Source: CAYYAQ01 sp964469555
GTDB lineage: Bacteria; Planctomycetota; UBA1135; UBA2386
Direction of reading: 5' to 3'
NCBI GenBank assembly: GCA_964469555.1
Contig: CAYYAQ010000005.1
Coordinates: forward strand, 1-64,000
Length of the DNA: 64,000 bases
This document shows positions 1-9,305 of the stretch, one piece after another (within the stretch, counting starts at the first letter, position 1; each line of letters opens with the position of its first letter). Position numbers and translations under genes: made by a program. The notes under the pieces are model-generated. The model was not told where the DNA came from and did no database searches. It saw nothing but the letters and a program-made list of their open reading frames with translations.

Positions 1-1
1 C

Positions 2-205
2 ATCGGATTCCTCGTCGGCACGGTGCTGGCGCACGCCGTCGGACCGAGCATCTTCGGAACCGTCGCCGGACAGGTGCAGACGCACTGGCTCTTGCTGCCG
101 ATCGTCGCGGTTCTCGCGCCGCTGTTCGCCGTCGTCGCGGCGTTGGTGCCCGCGATGCTCGCCGTCGTGCACGATCCGGCGGTCACGTTGCGGGATGATG
201 GCTGA
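2..205 (+). CDS. ABC transporter permease, FtsX/MacB type, C-terminal end (partial)
   Basis: The gene enters from outside the window, and only its last 67 codons are present. Two hydrophobic stretches (GFLVGTVLA and LLPIVAVLAPLFAVVAALV) precede an ending with the P-A-DPAVTLR pattern typical of the last transmembrane helix and tail of FtsX-fold permeases (LolC/MacB group), which act in lipoprotein or substrate export at the inner membrane. The ATPase at 429 is the obvious partner. The 223-base spacer between them is longer than usual for such pairs. The fold assignment is an inference from the C-terminal pattern. Confidence 0.7.
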   Translation: MGFLVGTVLAHAVGPSIFGTVAGQVQTHWLLLPIVAVLAPLFAVVAALVPAMLAVVHDPAVTLRDDG

Positions 206-428
206 CCAGCGACGCCCAGGTCAGCCTTGGCGTTGACTCTCGTACGTGACCACTTCGACGCCGAGTTCATCGAGCTGTGCCGCCTGAACACGAGTTCTTC
301 CGGAAAGAGACGCAATCGCCCGCGGGCTCCCGGAGAAACCAGTGGCTCCTCGGGGTTCGTCTCCATTCCGATCGATTTCTTTCGAATCTGTGCCAGCCAC
401 GGAATCGAAAGCTAAGTTTGGTTCGCAG

Positions 429-1076
<648 letters not shown>

Positions 1077-1097
<21 letters not shown>

Positions 1098-1200
1098 TCA
1101 CGGCGGGTGACCGCAATAGCGAGCACGCGACCACCGCACTCTCGGAGTTGTGCGAGCGCTACTGGTATCCGCTCTACGCGTTGTTGCGCCGTAAGGGCAG
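1077..1200 (+). pseudogene. Remnant of an ECF-type RNA polymerase sigma factor (N-terminal stub)
   Basis: In frame 2 the translation contains AGDRNSEHATTALSELCERY followed by WYPLYALLRRKG. This is the region-2 start of the ECF sigma factors common in planctomycetes and acidobacteria (AGD..S..A..AL..LC..YWYPLYA..RR.G). After about 40 codons the resemblance stops: the expected aromatic/acidic 'DLTQ-FF' segment is absent and the downstream frame is unlike any sigma region. The stub has no good start codon of its own and overlaps the ATPase end. I read it as a decayed gene fragment; it is not a functional sigma factor. Confidence 0.65.
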
Positions 1201-1350
1201 ATCCACCTCGGCGCCGAGCCACGGTCGTCCCTCAGTGTCCTGGACCACACCGAAGGCCTTTTTCCACACGAGCACGTCTTGCGCGAGACCCGGCCAGTCA
1301 AGAGAAGGAAAGGCAGCAGTCGGTAGAGGTTCAAGCTCATGGTCACGCAT
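1174..1350 (-). CDS. Possible small protein or C-terminal gene fragment, antisense to the sigma remnant
   Basis: A 58-codon minus-strand frame begins at ATG 1350 and ends in TAG. The middle (SLDWPGLAQDVLVWKKAFGV, then VQDTEGRPWLGAEVDLPLRR) has well-mixed composition and GC-rich third positions, unlike a typical shadow frame. There is no clear ribosome binding site and I recognise no family. It may be the tail of a decayed gene, since the surrounding 370 bases between the ATPase and the propeller gene hold no intact gene. Confidence 0.3.
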   Translation of the reverse strand: MRDHELEPLPTAAFPSLDWPGLAQDVLVWKKAFGVVQDTEGRPWLGAEVDLPLRRNNA

Positions 1351-1468
1351 CTACGGCGAAAGTTGCTGCAGAACACCGACGCCGTCCCAAACCAGGCGGA
1401 TGGACACACGCCGAACCTGCTTCGCCCTGGTAGACTCTGCACAGCATCGTCGACCCCCGAAACCCCAC

Positions 1469-2827
1469 GTGACGCGACGTCTCATACTCATTCTCGCACT
1501 CACCGCGAGTTCGAACGCCCAGGATTGGTTGACGTACCGTCACGACTCGGCACGCAGCGGGCAGAGTTCGACGAGCCTCCAGCTGCCGCTTCAGGAGGCG
1601 TGGAAGTGGCGCTCCAAACATCCCCCGCAACCGGCCTGGCCCGGCCCGGCCAAACGCGACGCGTACAACAAGGTCGAAAACCTCGAGTCGCGACTCTCCT
1701 TCGATCGGGCGTTCCACGTCGTCAGCGCGAAGGGACGGATCTACTTCGGTTCGAGCGCCGACGACCAGGTCCGCTGCCTCGACGCGAAGACCGGCGAGCA
1801 ACTCTGGACGTTCTTCACCGAAGCTCCCGTGCGGTTCGCGCCGACGATCCACGACGGCAAGATCCTGGTCGGGAGCGACGACGGCCACGCGTACTGCCTG
1901 TCCGCGACCACGGGCAAGGAACTCTGGCGCTACCGCGCAGCCAAGCGCGACGTCCGCATCCCCGGCAACGGTCGACTGATGTCTCCCTGGCCCGTGCGCA
2001 CGGGCATCGTCGTCCGGAACAACATCGCGTACTTTTGCGCCGGACTGTTCCCCTCAGAAGGGGCGTGGCTCTGTGCCGTGCGCGCCACGACCGGCAAGCC
2101 GGTTTACAAACTGCCGCTCTCGGGCACGCATCCGCAAGGCTACATTCTCGCTTCCCAAAAGCACCTCTACGTTCCCACCGGACGAGGCAAACCAGCCGTG
2201 CACATTCGCAAGACCGGCAAGAAGCTCCGCGACCTCGGCGGTGGCGGCGGCACATTCGCACTACTGGTCGGCGACTCGCTGATCTACGGCCCGGGCAAGA
2301 CCGGCCAACTGAGTGAGTTCCCGGACGCGAAGGACCAGGTCGCCACGTTCCACGGACTGCACATGATCGTCTCCGGTGACCACTCCTGGTTGCACAACGG
2401 ACGCGACGTCTCGGCTCTTCTCCGCACGCGCTTCTTGAAACTCACGGGAGAGCAACGGCGACTCCGCGCAGAGAGCAGCGCGCTGGCCAAGAGCCTCAAG
2501 GGCCGGAAGAAGAAGCCCGCGCAGATCAAGAAGACCCAGAAGAAGATCGAGACGCTCGGCTCCCGCCTCAAGGAGATCCAGAAGCAACTTCCAGGCTGCG
2601 TCCTGTGGACCACGCCGAGCGAGATGCGCTACGAGCTGATCAAGACCAAGAAGCTGCTCTTCGTCGGCGGCGACGGCGTGATCGCCGCGTACTCGACGAC
2701 TACCGGCAAGGAAGTCTGGCGCGGCAAGGTGCACGGTCGGGCGTGGGGTATCGCCGCGGCCAAAGGCCGGCTGTTTGTCAGCACGGACGAGGGCGTGATC
2801 TACTGCTTCACGGGAGCCCAACGATGA
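1469..2827 (+). CDS. Secreted PQQ-like beta-propeller protein
   Basis: A 452-residue protein starting at GTG 1469 with a short signal peptide (VTRRLILILALTASSNAQ). It contains repeated propeller blades of the BamB/PQQ-dehydrogenase type, for example IYFGSSADDQVRCLDAKTGE followed by LW, and ILVGSDDGHAYCLSATTGKE followed by LWRY, and it ends with a closing blade (LFVSTDEGVIYCF). A lysine-rich helical insertion (about residues 320-375) splits one blade. No PQQ ligand residues are assured, so this is probably a structural or binding propeller outside the cytoplasm. The stop overlaps the next start (ATGA). It closely resembles the N-terminal third of the 10772-14800 product. Confidence 0.85.
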   Translation: MTRRLILILALTASSNAQDWLTYRHDSARSGQSSTSLQLPLQEAWKWRSKHPPQPAWPGPAKRDAYNKVENLESRLSFDRAFHVVSAKGRIYFGSSADDQVRCLDAKTGEQLWTFFTEAPVRFAPTIHDGKILVGSDDGHAYCLSATTGKELWRYRAAKRDVRIPGNGRLMSPWPVRTGIVVRNNIAYFCAGLFPSEGAWLCAVRATTGKPVYKLPLSGTHPQGYILASQKHLYVPTGRGKPAVHIRKTGKKLRDLGGGGGTFALLVGDSLIYGPGKTGQLSEFPDAKDQVATFHGLHMIVSGDHSWLHNGRDVSALLRTRFLKLTGEQRRLRAESSALAKSLKGRKKKPAQIKKTQKKIETLGSRLKEIQKQLPGCVLWTTPSEMRYELIKTKKLLFVGGDGVIAAYSTTTGKEVWRGKVHGRAWGIAAAKGRLFVSTDEGVIYCFTGAQR

Positions 2828-5800
2828 GACTTGTCGCGTCGACTCTCGCGCTCGCCGCGCTCGCGGTCGCAGCCGTAGGCCAAAAGCCCCTGCACTCCTG
2901 GACATTCGGCAAGGCCGGAATCAAGAAGCTGCGTGGCTCGATCCGGGGCGGCGGCCAGACCCTGAAGCCACCACTACCCGAGGCTCTCATATTCCGTTCG
3001 CGAGACGATCGCGTCGTCATCGCGCGCAGCATCCGCAACGCGCGCCTGCCACAGCAGAAGATCACCGTCGAAGCCTGGGTCATGCTCGACGCACCGCGAC
3101 CGTGGGGTGGGTTCTTCTCGGCGCTTCAGGACAACGGCAGCTTCGAGAAGGGCGTGCTCCTCGGCTACCGGGGCAGTCAGTTCTGCTTCGCCATCGCGGG
3201 CAAGGGCTCTGACGACGGCGACGGCAAGTTGACCTACCTCACCGGGTCGCAATCGTTCCGTCCGGGTCAGTTCCAACACGTCGTCGGCGTCTACGACGGT
3301 GCGGAGATGACGCTCTACGTCGACGGCAAGCGGCAGGCCAGCTCCAAGACCCAACGTGGCGCCATCCTCTACCCGCGTCGCGCGGTCGTCGAGATCGGTG
3401 CGTACCACGACGACGACGAGGACTTCCCGCTCGACGGATTGATCGGAAGCGTGCGCGTCTGGGGCGTTGCCCTCAGTGCGGCATCCGTGCAGCGCGAGTT
3501 CGCCGCCGGCGCGCAACGTTTCGCGATGCCGAAGCCAAAGGACGACAAGTCCTTCCGATTCACTGCGACGAAGAACGGGCTCGAGAGCGGCAAGAAGCGC
3601 GCGACTGCCGCGGGACCGATCGAGTTCGACGCGTCATCCGGACCACCGAGCCTGCAACTCTCGGACAAGACGTCCTTCGCCGTCGCGAAACTCGACCTGC
3701 CGCGGACCTCGTGCTCGATCGAGGCGACGTTCCGGCTAGGCGGCAACCGTCGCCGACAGACCATCGCTCAGGCCAAGGACCTGTCGCTGTCTATCCTCGA
3801 CGGCAAGTTGCGTTTCGGAGTCGGCAAGTCGTCCGTCGTGATCCCGTCGGGGATGCCCCCCCACCGCTGGCACCACGTGGTGGCGACCTGGGATGGGTCG
3901 CTCGTGCGGCTCTACCTGGACGGCAAGAGCAGATCCTTCGCCCGCACCGAACAGAACTCCGTCGACACGGGCACCACGCTGCACATCGCGAAGAACATGC
4001 AGGGCCGGCTGCACGAGCTCATGCTGACGAATCGAGTGTTGTCCGACGAGGAGGTCGGGATCGCATTCGCGAACAAGCGAGTGATGTTCCCCAAGGGCCT
4101 GCACGTCGAACTCGGTCCCTACGCGCAGTTCACTTCGCCGCGCCGAGCACAGGTCCGATGGAAGACCGGCGGCAAGGCGCGCAGCACATGGCTGGAGGTC
4201 GTCGACACCTCGGGCAATCTCCAACGCGTCGCGGTGAGAACCGAGAACGGCATGTCGGTCGCGGACGTCACGCGCATGCGCCCGGGACTGAGCTACGACT
4301 ACCGGATCCTGATGGAGGACCAAAAGGGCAAACAGCGCGCGACGGCGACGCACCTACTCGACACGGACTTCGCCTACGCAACCCAACACGTGCTCCCCCC
4401 GATTGCCGAAACCGCGGCGTTCGCAAAGCTCCTGTCCAAGCTCCCGACAAAGAAAGGCTACGCCGTCGTCCTCGGCAGCGACACGTTGGTCGTCACGCTG
4501 ATCGCAGCGCAAACCGAGCTTCAGATCGTCGTCGTCGAACCGGATCGCAAGGCCGCGCGAGTGTTGCGCCAGGACTTCGCTCAGCAGGGTATCTACGGTC
4601 GGCAGGTCAGCGTCCTCTCGTGCCCATTCGCGAAGATGTCCATCGGCAGTGAAATCGCGAACGTGGTCATCGTCGCGACCAAATCGAGCGTACGACGGTC
4701 GGAGCTCGACAGGATCTGCAGGCCGCTCGGCGGCGTCGTGCTGGACCTCAGCGGGAAGACTCTCCTGACCAAGGGCGCCAAGAAGGCGTCCGGCGACTGG
4801 ACTCACCAGTACGGATCCGCGGCGAACACCGCCGCTTCCGACGACGAGCTCGTCAAGGGCGATCTCGAACTGCAGTGGTTCGGACGACCGGGACCACGAC
4901 CGATGATGGACCGCGGCTGCCGCCCGCCCGCCCCGCTCTCGACCAACGGTCGGTTGTTCATCCACGGCGATCGACGGTTGATCGCCCTCGATTCGTACAA
5001 CGGCACGATTCTCTGGGCGCTGGAGATTCCGGCGCTACGCCGCACCAACGTCCCGCGCGATTGCAGCAACATCACGGCGCGCGATGATGACCTTTTCGCC
5101 GCTGTGGTCGACCGGCTCTGGCGGCTCGACGCGCAGACCGGGCGGCTGAAGCAGACCTACGACATCCCCGACGAATGCTGGCCGGGTGGTCGGCCCGAAA
5201 TCGACCCGGCCTGGGGTTTCGTCCACACGACCGACGACGCCGTACTCGGCACTTCCACGAAGGTGAGTGCGACGTTCCGCGGCGCGGAAGGGGAGTGGTA
5301 CGACAAGGCGGGCGCCGAAGCCGAGGACGTGCTGGGCACCGGGCTCTTCTCGTTGGACAAGAAGACCGGCGCGACCCGATGGTCCTACCGCGGCGGCATG
5401 ATCGTGCACCCGACGATCTCCCTCGACAAGGACGTCATCTACTTCGTCGAAGATCGCAAGCCGAGCAAGGCGTCCCGGGCGAAGTACCGACTCGTCACGC
5501 AGACGGGCACGGACCAGTACCTCGTCGCGATCGAAGTCTCCACCGGCCACAAGATATGGGAGCGGAAGTACGACTTCAGGAAGTTCCAACAGGTGTTCTA
5601 CCTGAGCGTGAGCAAGGGCGTTCTCGTCTCCGTCGGCGTGTCCGGTGGCGCGTACCACACGCACACGTTCGACGCGAGCACCGGCACACCCCTGTGGCAG
5701 CAATCGCACAAGTGGAAGCGCGACCACCACGGCGGCGGGCTCCAGCACCCCGTCATCATCGACGGCGTGATCTACCTCGAGTTCAAGGGCATCGACCTGC

Positions 5801-6087
5801 GCAAAGGAAACATCGTGCGGGATGACCTGCCGGATCGTCGCGGCTGCGGCACCATGTCAGGAGCCGGGAAGAGCCTCTTCTTCCGGCACTACGACCACAC
5901 GATGTGGGACCTCGAGACCAACAAGCGCACGACGCTGCCGGGATTGCGGAGCGGTTGCTGGCTCAGTCTCATTCCAGCGGGCGGACTCCTCCTCGCGCCA
6001 GAGAGTAGCTCGGGGTGTTCGTGCGCGAATCCGATCCAGACCTCGGTGGCCTATCGACCGGCTGCCCACAAGGCCGGCTCCAAGTAG
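2824..6087 (+). CDS. Secreted multidomain protein: two LamG, Ig-like, Rossmann methyltransferase-like, PQQ propeller
   Basis: A 1,087-residue protein starting at ATG 2824, coupled by ATGA to the propeller gene. After a signal peptide (MRLVASTLALAALAVAAVGQ) come two LamG/concanavalin-like domains (about 35-225 and 240-440; WHHVVATWDGSLVRLYLDGK is diagnostic). These are followed by a fibronectin-like segment (about 425-510), a Rossmann domain resembling a SAM methyltransferase (540-660; VVLGSDTLV, then VVEPD at the end of strand 2), and a second PQQ-like propeller (680-1085; LIALDSYNGTILWALE). The glycine-rich SAM loop looks degenerate. Order and sequence from the Rossmann domain onward match the paralogue at 10772-14800. 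It is probably anchored or exported outside the inner membrane; its function is unknown. Confidence 0.85.
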   Translation: MRLVASTLALAALAVAAVGQKPLHSWTFGKAGIKKLRGSIRGGGQTLKPPLPEALIFRSRDDRVVIARSIRNARLPQQKITVEAWVMLDAPRPWGGFFSALQDNGSFEKGVLLGYRGSQFCFAIAGKGSDDGDGKLTYLTGSQSFRPGQFQHVVGVYDGAEMTLYVDGKRQASSKTQRGAILYPRRAVVEIGAYHDDDEDFPLDGLIGSVRVWGVALSAASVQREFAAGAQRFAMPKPKDDKSFRFTATKNGLESGKKRATAAGPIEFDASSGPPSLQLSDKTSFAVAKLDLPRTSCSIEATFRLGGNRRRQTIAQAKDLSLSILDGKLRFGVGKSSVVIPSGMPPHRWHHVVATWDGSLVRLYLDGKSRSFARTEQNSVDTGTTLHIAKNMQGRLHELMLTNRVLSDEEVGIAFANKRVMFPKGLHVELGPYAQFTSPRRAQVRWKTGGKARSTWLEVVDTSGNLQRVAVRTENGMSVADVTRMRPGLSYDYRILMEDQKGKQRATATHLLDTDFAYATQHVLPPIAETAAFAKLLSKLPTKKGYAVVLGSDTLVVTLIAAQTELQIVVVEPDRKAARVLRQDFAQQGIYGRQVSVLSCPFAKMSIGSEIANVVIVATKSSVRRSELDRICRPLGGVVLDLSGKTLLTKGAKKASGDWTHQYGSAANTAASDDELVKGDLELQWFGRPGPRPMMDRGCRPPAPLSTNGRLFIHGDRRLIALDSYNGTILWALEIPALRRTNVPRDCSNITARDDDLFAAVVDRLWRLDAQTGRLKQTYDIPDECWPGGRPEIDPAWGFVHTTDDAVLGTSTKVSATFRGAEGEWYDKAGAEAEDVLGTGLFSLDKKTGATRWSYRGGMIVHPTISLDKDVIYFVEDRKPSKASRAKYRLVTQTGTDQYLVAIEVSTGHKIWERKYDFRKFQQVFYLSVSKGVLVSVGVSGGAYHTHTFDASTGTPLWQQSHKWKRDHHGGGLQHPVIIDGVIYLEFKGIDLRKGNIVRDDLPDRRGCGTMSGAGKSLFFRHYDHTMWDLETNKRTTLPGLRSGCWLSLIPAGGLLLAPESSSGCSCANPIQTSVAYRPAAHKAGSK

Positions 6088-7578
6088 ATGCGTTCGATCG
6101 CTCTGGGTTCGGTCCTGCTCGCCGCTCTCTTGTCCTGGTGGATCCTTCGCGTGGACGTCGACCCGGCTACGGGAACAGGGCACACGCTCACCGTACATTG
6201 CGCCGCGGGTATCAAGGGACCCGTCACGAAGGCCGCGAAGGAGTACGAGCAGCAGTTCGGCAACCGCGTGGAGCTGACATTCGGAGGCTCTGGCGCGCTA
6301 CTCAGCGCACTCACGGTCCGCAATCACGGGGACATCTACATCGCTGGCGACGACAGCTACGTGTCGGATGCGAAACAGCGTGGTCTCGTCGCCGAGATCC
6401 TCGCTCTCGCCTCGATGCGTCCGGTGATCGCGGTGCGGTCCGGCAACCCGAAGAACATCACCAGCTACCGCGACTTGTTGCGCTTGGACGTGCGCACCGG
6501 GCTCGGCAATCCCGAGGCCGCGGCGGTGGGCAAGATCGCGAAGCGCGTCGCGACGGATCTCGGCTTCTGGGATCAGCTCCGCGACAAGGTGACCGTGATG
6601 AAACCGACGGTCAACGACCTCGGCAATGACCTTCAGATCGGAACGATCGACGCAGCGGTGATCTGGGACGCGACGGTGCGGCAGTACGAGGACCTGGAGA
6701 TCGTCGAAGATCCACAGCTCTCGCGCCAGGCTCGCAACGTCACGCTGGGCGTGCTGCGATGTGCGACGCAACCACGGCCCGCCCTGCACTTCGCGCGATA
6801 CCTCGCGGCACACGACCGGGGTCTGTTGGTATTCAGTGCGGAGGGGTTCACGCCGATCGACGGGGACGAGTGGGCCGACGTCCCGCAGCTAGAGCTGATG
6901 TCCGGCGCAATGCTGCGGCCAGCGATCGATTCCACGGTCACGGCATTCGAGCAGCGGGAAGGCGTGCGGGTCAACCGCGTCTACAACGGCTGCGGAATCC
7001 TCGTCTCGCAGATGAAGACGGGTTCGATCCCCGACGCCTACTTCTCCTGTGACCAGACGTTTCTGGATCAGGTGCAGGACCGTTTTCAGGACGGCGTCAC
7101 GGTCACAGCCAACGACATCGTGATGCTCCTGCGGAAGGGCAACCCGAAGAACATCGCGAAACTTCGGGACCTTCTGCGTCCCGGCGTGCGCGTCGGTCTC
7201 GGCCACCCCGAGAAATCCGCGCTCGGCGCACTGACCACGGGTCTCCTGTCGCGGACCGACCACCTCGACAACCTGAAGGCGAGCGGCAACGTGGTCGTCG
7301 AGTCGGCGACCGGCGACCTGCTCGTCAACCAGATCACCGCGGGCTCCCTCGATGTGGTGCTCGTCTACCGCAGCAACACCGCCCACGTCGGCGAGCGGTG
7401 TGAGGTCGCCCCGATCCAAGAGGCCACGAGCCAGGCGCGCCAGCCGTTCGCGATCGCGAAGGACTCCGCACACCCACACCTGATGCGACGTCTCCTGGAC
7501 ACGCTTCGCGGCACGGACTCGAGGCGGCGGTTCGAGGAACTCGGGTTCCACTGGAGGGATGGCGAACGCCCGAAATGA
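6088..7578 (+). CDS. Tandem molybdate/tungstate-type ABC transporter substrate-binding protein
   Basis: A 496-residue protein beginning one base after the previous stop. An N-terminal hydrophobic segment (LGSVLLAALLSWWIL) serves as signal or anchor. Two ModA/TupA-like periplasmic-binding domains follow in series, about 33-265 (LTVHCAAGIKGPVTKAAKEY, GGSGALLSAL, VRSGNPKNI) and 268-490 (LELMSGAMLRPAIDSTVTAF, NGCGILVSQM, LRKGNPKNI). Ordinary ModA is about 250 residues, so this is a natural duplication and fusion. Substrate-contact loops differ between the halves (GGSGA versus NGCGI). With the permease and ATPase that follow it would import an oxyanion, molybdate or tungstate. I cannot tell which from sequence. 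Confidence 0.85.
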   Translation: MRSIALGSVLLAALLSWWILRVDVDPATGTGHTLTVHCAAGIKGPVTKAAKEYEQQFGNRVELTFGGSGALLSALTVRNHGDIYIAGDDSYVSDAKQRGLVAEILALASMRPVIAVRSGNPKNITSYRDLLRLDVRTGLGNPEAAAVGKIAKRVATDLGFWDQLRDKVTVMKPTVNDLGNDLQIGTIDAAVIWDATVRQYEDLEIVEDPQLSRQARNVTLGVLRCATQPRPALHFARYLAAHDRGLLVFSAEGFTPIDGDEWADVPQLELMSGAMLRPAIDSTVTAFEQREGVRVNRVYNGCGILVSQMKTGSIPDAYFSCDQTFLDQVQDRFQDGVTVTANDIVMLLRKGNPKNIAKLRDLLRPGVRVGLGHPEKSALGALTTGLLSRTDHLDNLKASGNVVVESATGDLLVNQITAGSLDVVLVYRSNTAHVGERCEVAPIQEATSQARQPFAIAKDSAHPHLMRRLLDTLRGTDSRRRFEELGFHWRDGERPK

Positions 7579-8381
7579 CCACCGCCCCTCACCGAGCCGG
7601 AGCTGACACCGCGTTCCTCGCCGCGCTGTTCGTTTTTCTCGGACTCTACGTCACGCTGATCGTCGCGATGCTCGTGGCCGACGCGAGCTTCACCTCCCCC
7701 GCCGACCTCTGGGAGGCGATCCGCAGCGACGAAATCCAGAGCGCGGCGGTGCTCTCGCTCGTCACCGCGACACTCTCCGCGATCCTGTCCGTCTGGTTCG
7801 CCGTTCCCATCGGCTACGTCATGACGCGGTTCTCGTTTCGCGGACGGGCGTTGCTCGACGCGGTGCTCGACATCCCGATCGTGCTGCCGCCAATGGTGAT
7901 CGGCCTCAGCCTGTTGATCTTATTCTCGACGCCGATCGGTCGCGCAATCGAGTCCGTCGTGCCGATCACGTACCAGAAGCCATCGATCGTCCTCGCCCAG
8001 TTTGCCGTGGCCTGCGCCTTTGCCGTGCGCACGATGATCGTGACCTTCCAGCAGATCGACGTGCGCCACGAGCACGTGGCATTGACCGTCGGTTGCAGTC
8101 GGGGGCAGGCGTTCCGCCACGTCGTGCTGCCGCAAGTGCGACGCGGAATGTTGTCCGCGTTCCTCCTCGCGTGGGCCCGCGCGCTCGGCGAGTTCGGTCC
8201 GATCCTCGTGTTCTCCGGCGCGATGCGGATGCGCACCGAGGTGTTACCCACCACGGTGTTTCTCGAGTTGTCCGTCGGGCGAATCGACGCCGCCGTCGCG
8301 GTCTCGCTGCTGATGGTCGCAGCCGCGTTGCTCGTGCTCTGGATCGGACGGTCGTTCGGACTCGGGAGGATCGGTCAGTGA
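7575..8381 (+). CDS. Molybdate/tungstate ABC transporter permease (ModB/WtpB-like)
   Basis: A 268-residue inner-membrane permease with about six hydrophobic helices. It starts at ATG 7575, overlapping the previous stop (ATGA). The EAA-type cytoplasmic loop is ALTVGCSRGQAFRHVVLPQV, and the downstream ARALGEFGPILVFSG and TTVFLELSVGRIDAAVAVSL are characteristic of ModB/WtpB permeases. It forms the channel for the oxyanion delivered by the tandem binding protein and is coupled by GTGA overlap to the ATPase gene. Confidence 0.9.
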   Translation: MTTAPHRAGADTAFLAALFVFLGLYVTLIVAMLVADASFTSPADLWEAIRSDEIQSAAVLSLVTATLSAILSVWFAVPIGYVMTRFSFRGRALLDAVLDIPIVLPPMVIGLSLLILFSTPIGRAIESVVPITYQKPSIVLAQFAVACAFAVRTMIVTFQQIDVRHEHVALTVGCSRGQAFRHVVLPQVRRGMLSAFLLAWARALGEFGPILVFSGAMRMRTEVLPTTVFLELSVGRIDAAVAVSLLMVAAALLVLWIGRSFGLGRIGQ

Positions 8382-9025
8382 GCATCCTCCTCGACAAGGT
8401 CTCCATCCGCGCTGGCGACTTCGGCGTCGATGGGTTGACCATGAACATCTCCACCGGCTCCTACGCCGTCTTGATGGGTCGGACCGGATGTGGCAAGACC
8501 ACGCTCATCGAGACGCTGTGTGGCCTTCGTCCGCTGGCCGGCGGTCGAATCGTCCTCTGCGGAACAGACGTGTCAGAACTTCGTCCCGCCGACCGCGGCA
8601 TCGGCTACGTCCCGCAGGACGGCGCGCTGTTCCCGACGATGACCGTTCACGACCAGATCGCGTTTCCCCTTCGCATCCGGAAGCTGGCGCCCGACGCCAT
8701 CGAGTCCCGGGTCAGCGAACTGTCGAGCCTGCTCGGTCTGTCGGAACTCCTCGATCGACTCCCCGCGGGACTCAGCGGTGGCGAGCGCCAGCGGACGGCG
8801 CTCGGTCGCGCCCTCTCGTTCCACCCCCGGGTCCTGTTGCTCGACGAACCCCTGTCCGCGCTCGACGATGAGACGAGAGAGGAAGTCCACGGTGTCCTTT
8901 CCGACATCAATCGACATACTTCCGTGACCACCTTGCACATCACCCACAGCCGTGCGGACGCGGAAGCCCTCGCCGACGTCGTGCACATCCTCTCTCCATC
9001 TGGCATAGATCCTTCCGATCCGTGA
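8378..9025 (+). CDS. Molybdate/tungstate ABC transporter ATP-binding protein
   Basis: A 215-residue ATPase starting at GTG 8378 inside the permease stop. It carries Walker A GRTGCGKTT, Q-loop YVPQDGALFPTMTV, signature LSGGERQRTALGRAL, Walker B VLLLDEPLSALD and switch His HITHS. It lacks the C-terminal molybdate-sensing MOP/TOBE domain of E. coli ModC, so it is a short WtpC/TupC-like form. It energises the permease encoded just upstream. The upstream open frame (from 8093) is an overlapping shadow inside the permease gene. Confidence 0.9.
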   Translation: MSILLDKVSIRAGDFGVDGLTMNISTGSYAVLMGRTGCGKTTLIETLCGLRPLAGGRIVLCGTDVSELRPADRGIGYVPQDGALFPTMTVHDQIAFPLRIRKLAPDAIESRVSELSSLLGLSELLDRLPAGLSGGERQRTALGRALSFHPRVLLLDEPLSALDDETREEVHGVLSDINRHTSVTTLHITHSRADAEALADVVHILSPSGIDPSDP

Positions 9026-9303
9026 TGAATATTCACATCGAGTTCCTTGCACAACTCGGCCAGCTCGCCGGCGGCAAGCACCGGACGATCGCGTTCGACG
9101 GCCCGTGCACGGCACAGGACGCGCTACGGCAGACCATCGCCGAAGATTCCGAAGAGTTCCGCGCCCTCATCCTGGACCAGGAAGGCCAACTGCAGCGTTC
9201 GGTGTTGATGTTCGTGCGCAATTCGCAGTGTGATTGGCAGACTCCGGTCGACCTCGAGCCGGGCGACACGATCGTCCTCTCTCCCCCCATCGCCGGCGGC
9301 TGA
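9025..9303 (+). CDS. MoaD/ThiS-family sulfur-carrier protein
   Basis: A 92-residue ubiquitin-fold protein ending in the double glycine (SPPIAGG) that is adenylated and thiocarboxylated in MoaD and ThiS. VDLEPGDTIVLSPPIAGG matches the family tail. The start may be GTG 9022 or ATG 9025; the latter gives a TGATG overlap with the ATPase stop. In molybdopterin synthesis the thiocarboxylate supplies the dithiolene sulfurs. Its place between an oxyanion importer and a MoeB-like E1 enzyme suggests molybdenum or tungsten cofactor work. MoaD- and MoeB-like genes are known to accompany tungsten enzymes of the aldehyde:ferredoxin oxidoreductase family, but no such enzyme is present here. Confidence 0.85.
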   Translation: MNIHIEFLAQLGQLAGGKHRTIAFDGPCTAQDALRQTIAEDSEEFRALILDQEGQLQRSVLMFVRNSQCDWQTPVDLEPGDTIVLSPPIAGG

Positions 9304-9305
9304 CC

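Noticed and set aside
221..428. Minus-strand tail with coding-like ending (SGRTRVQAAQLDELGVEVVT)
   Set aside because: Only about 35 codons look plausible. The frame continues into an antisense shadow of the ATPase, and there is no start or family support.
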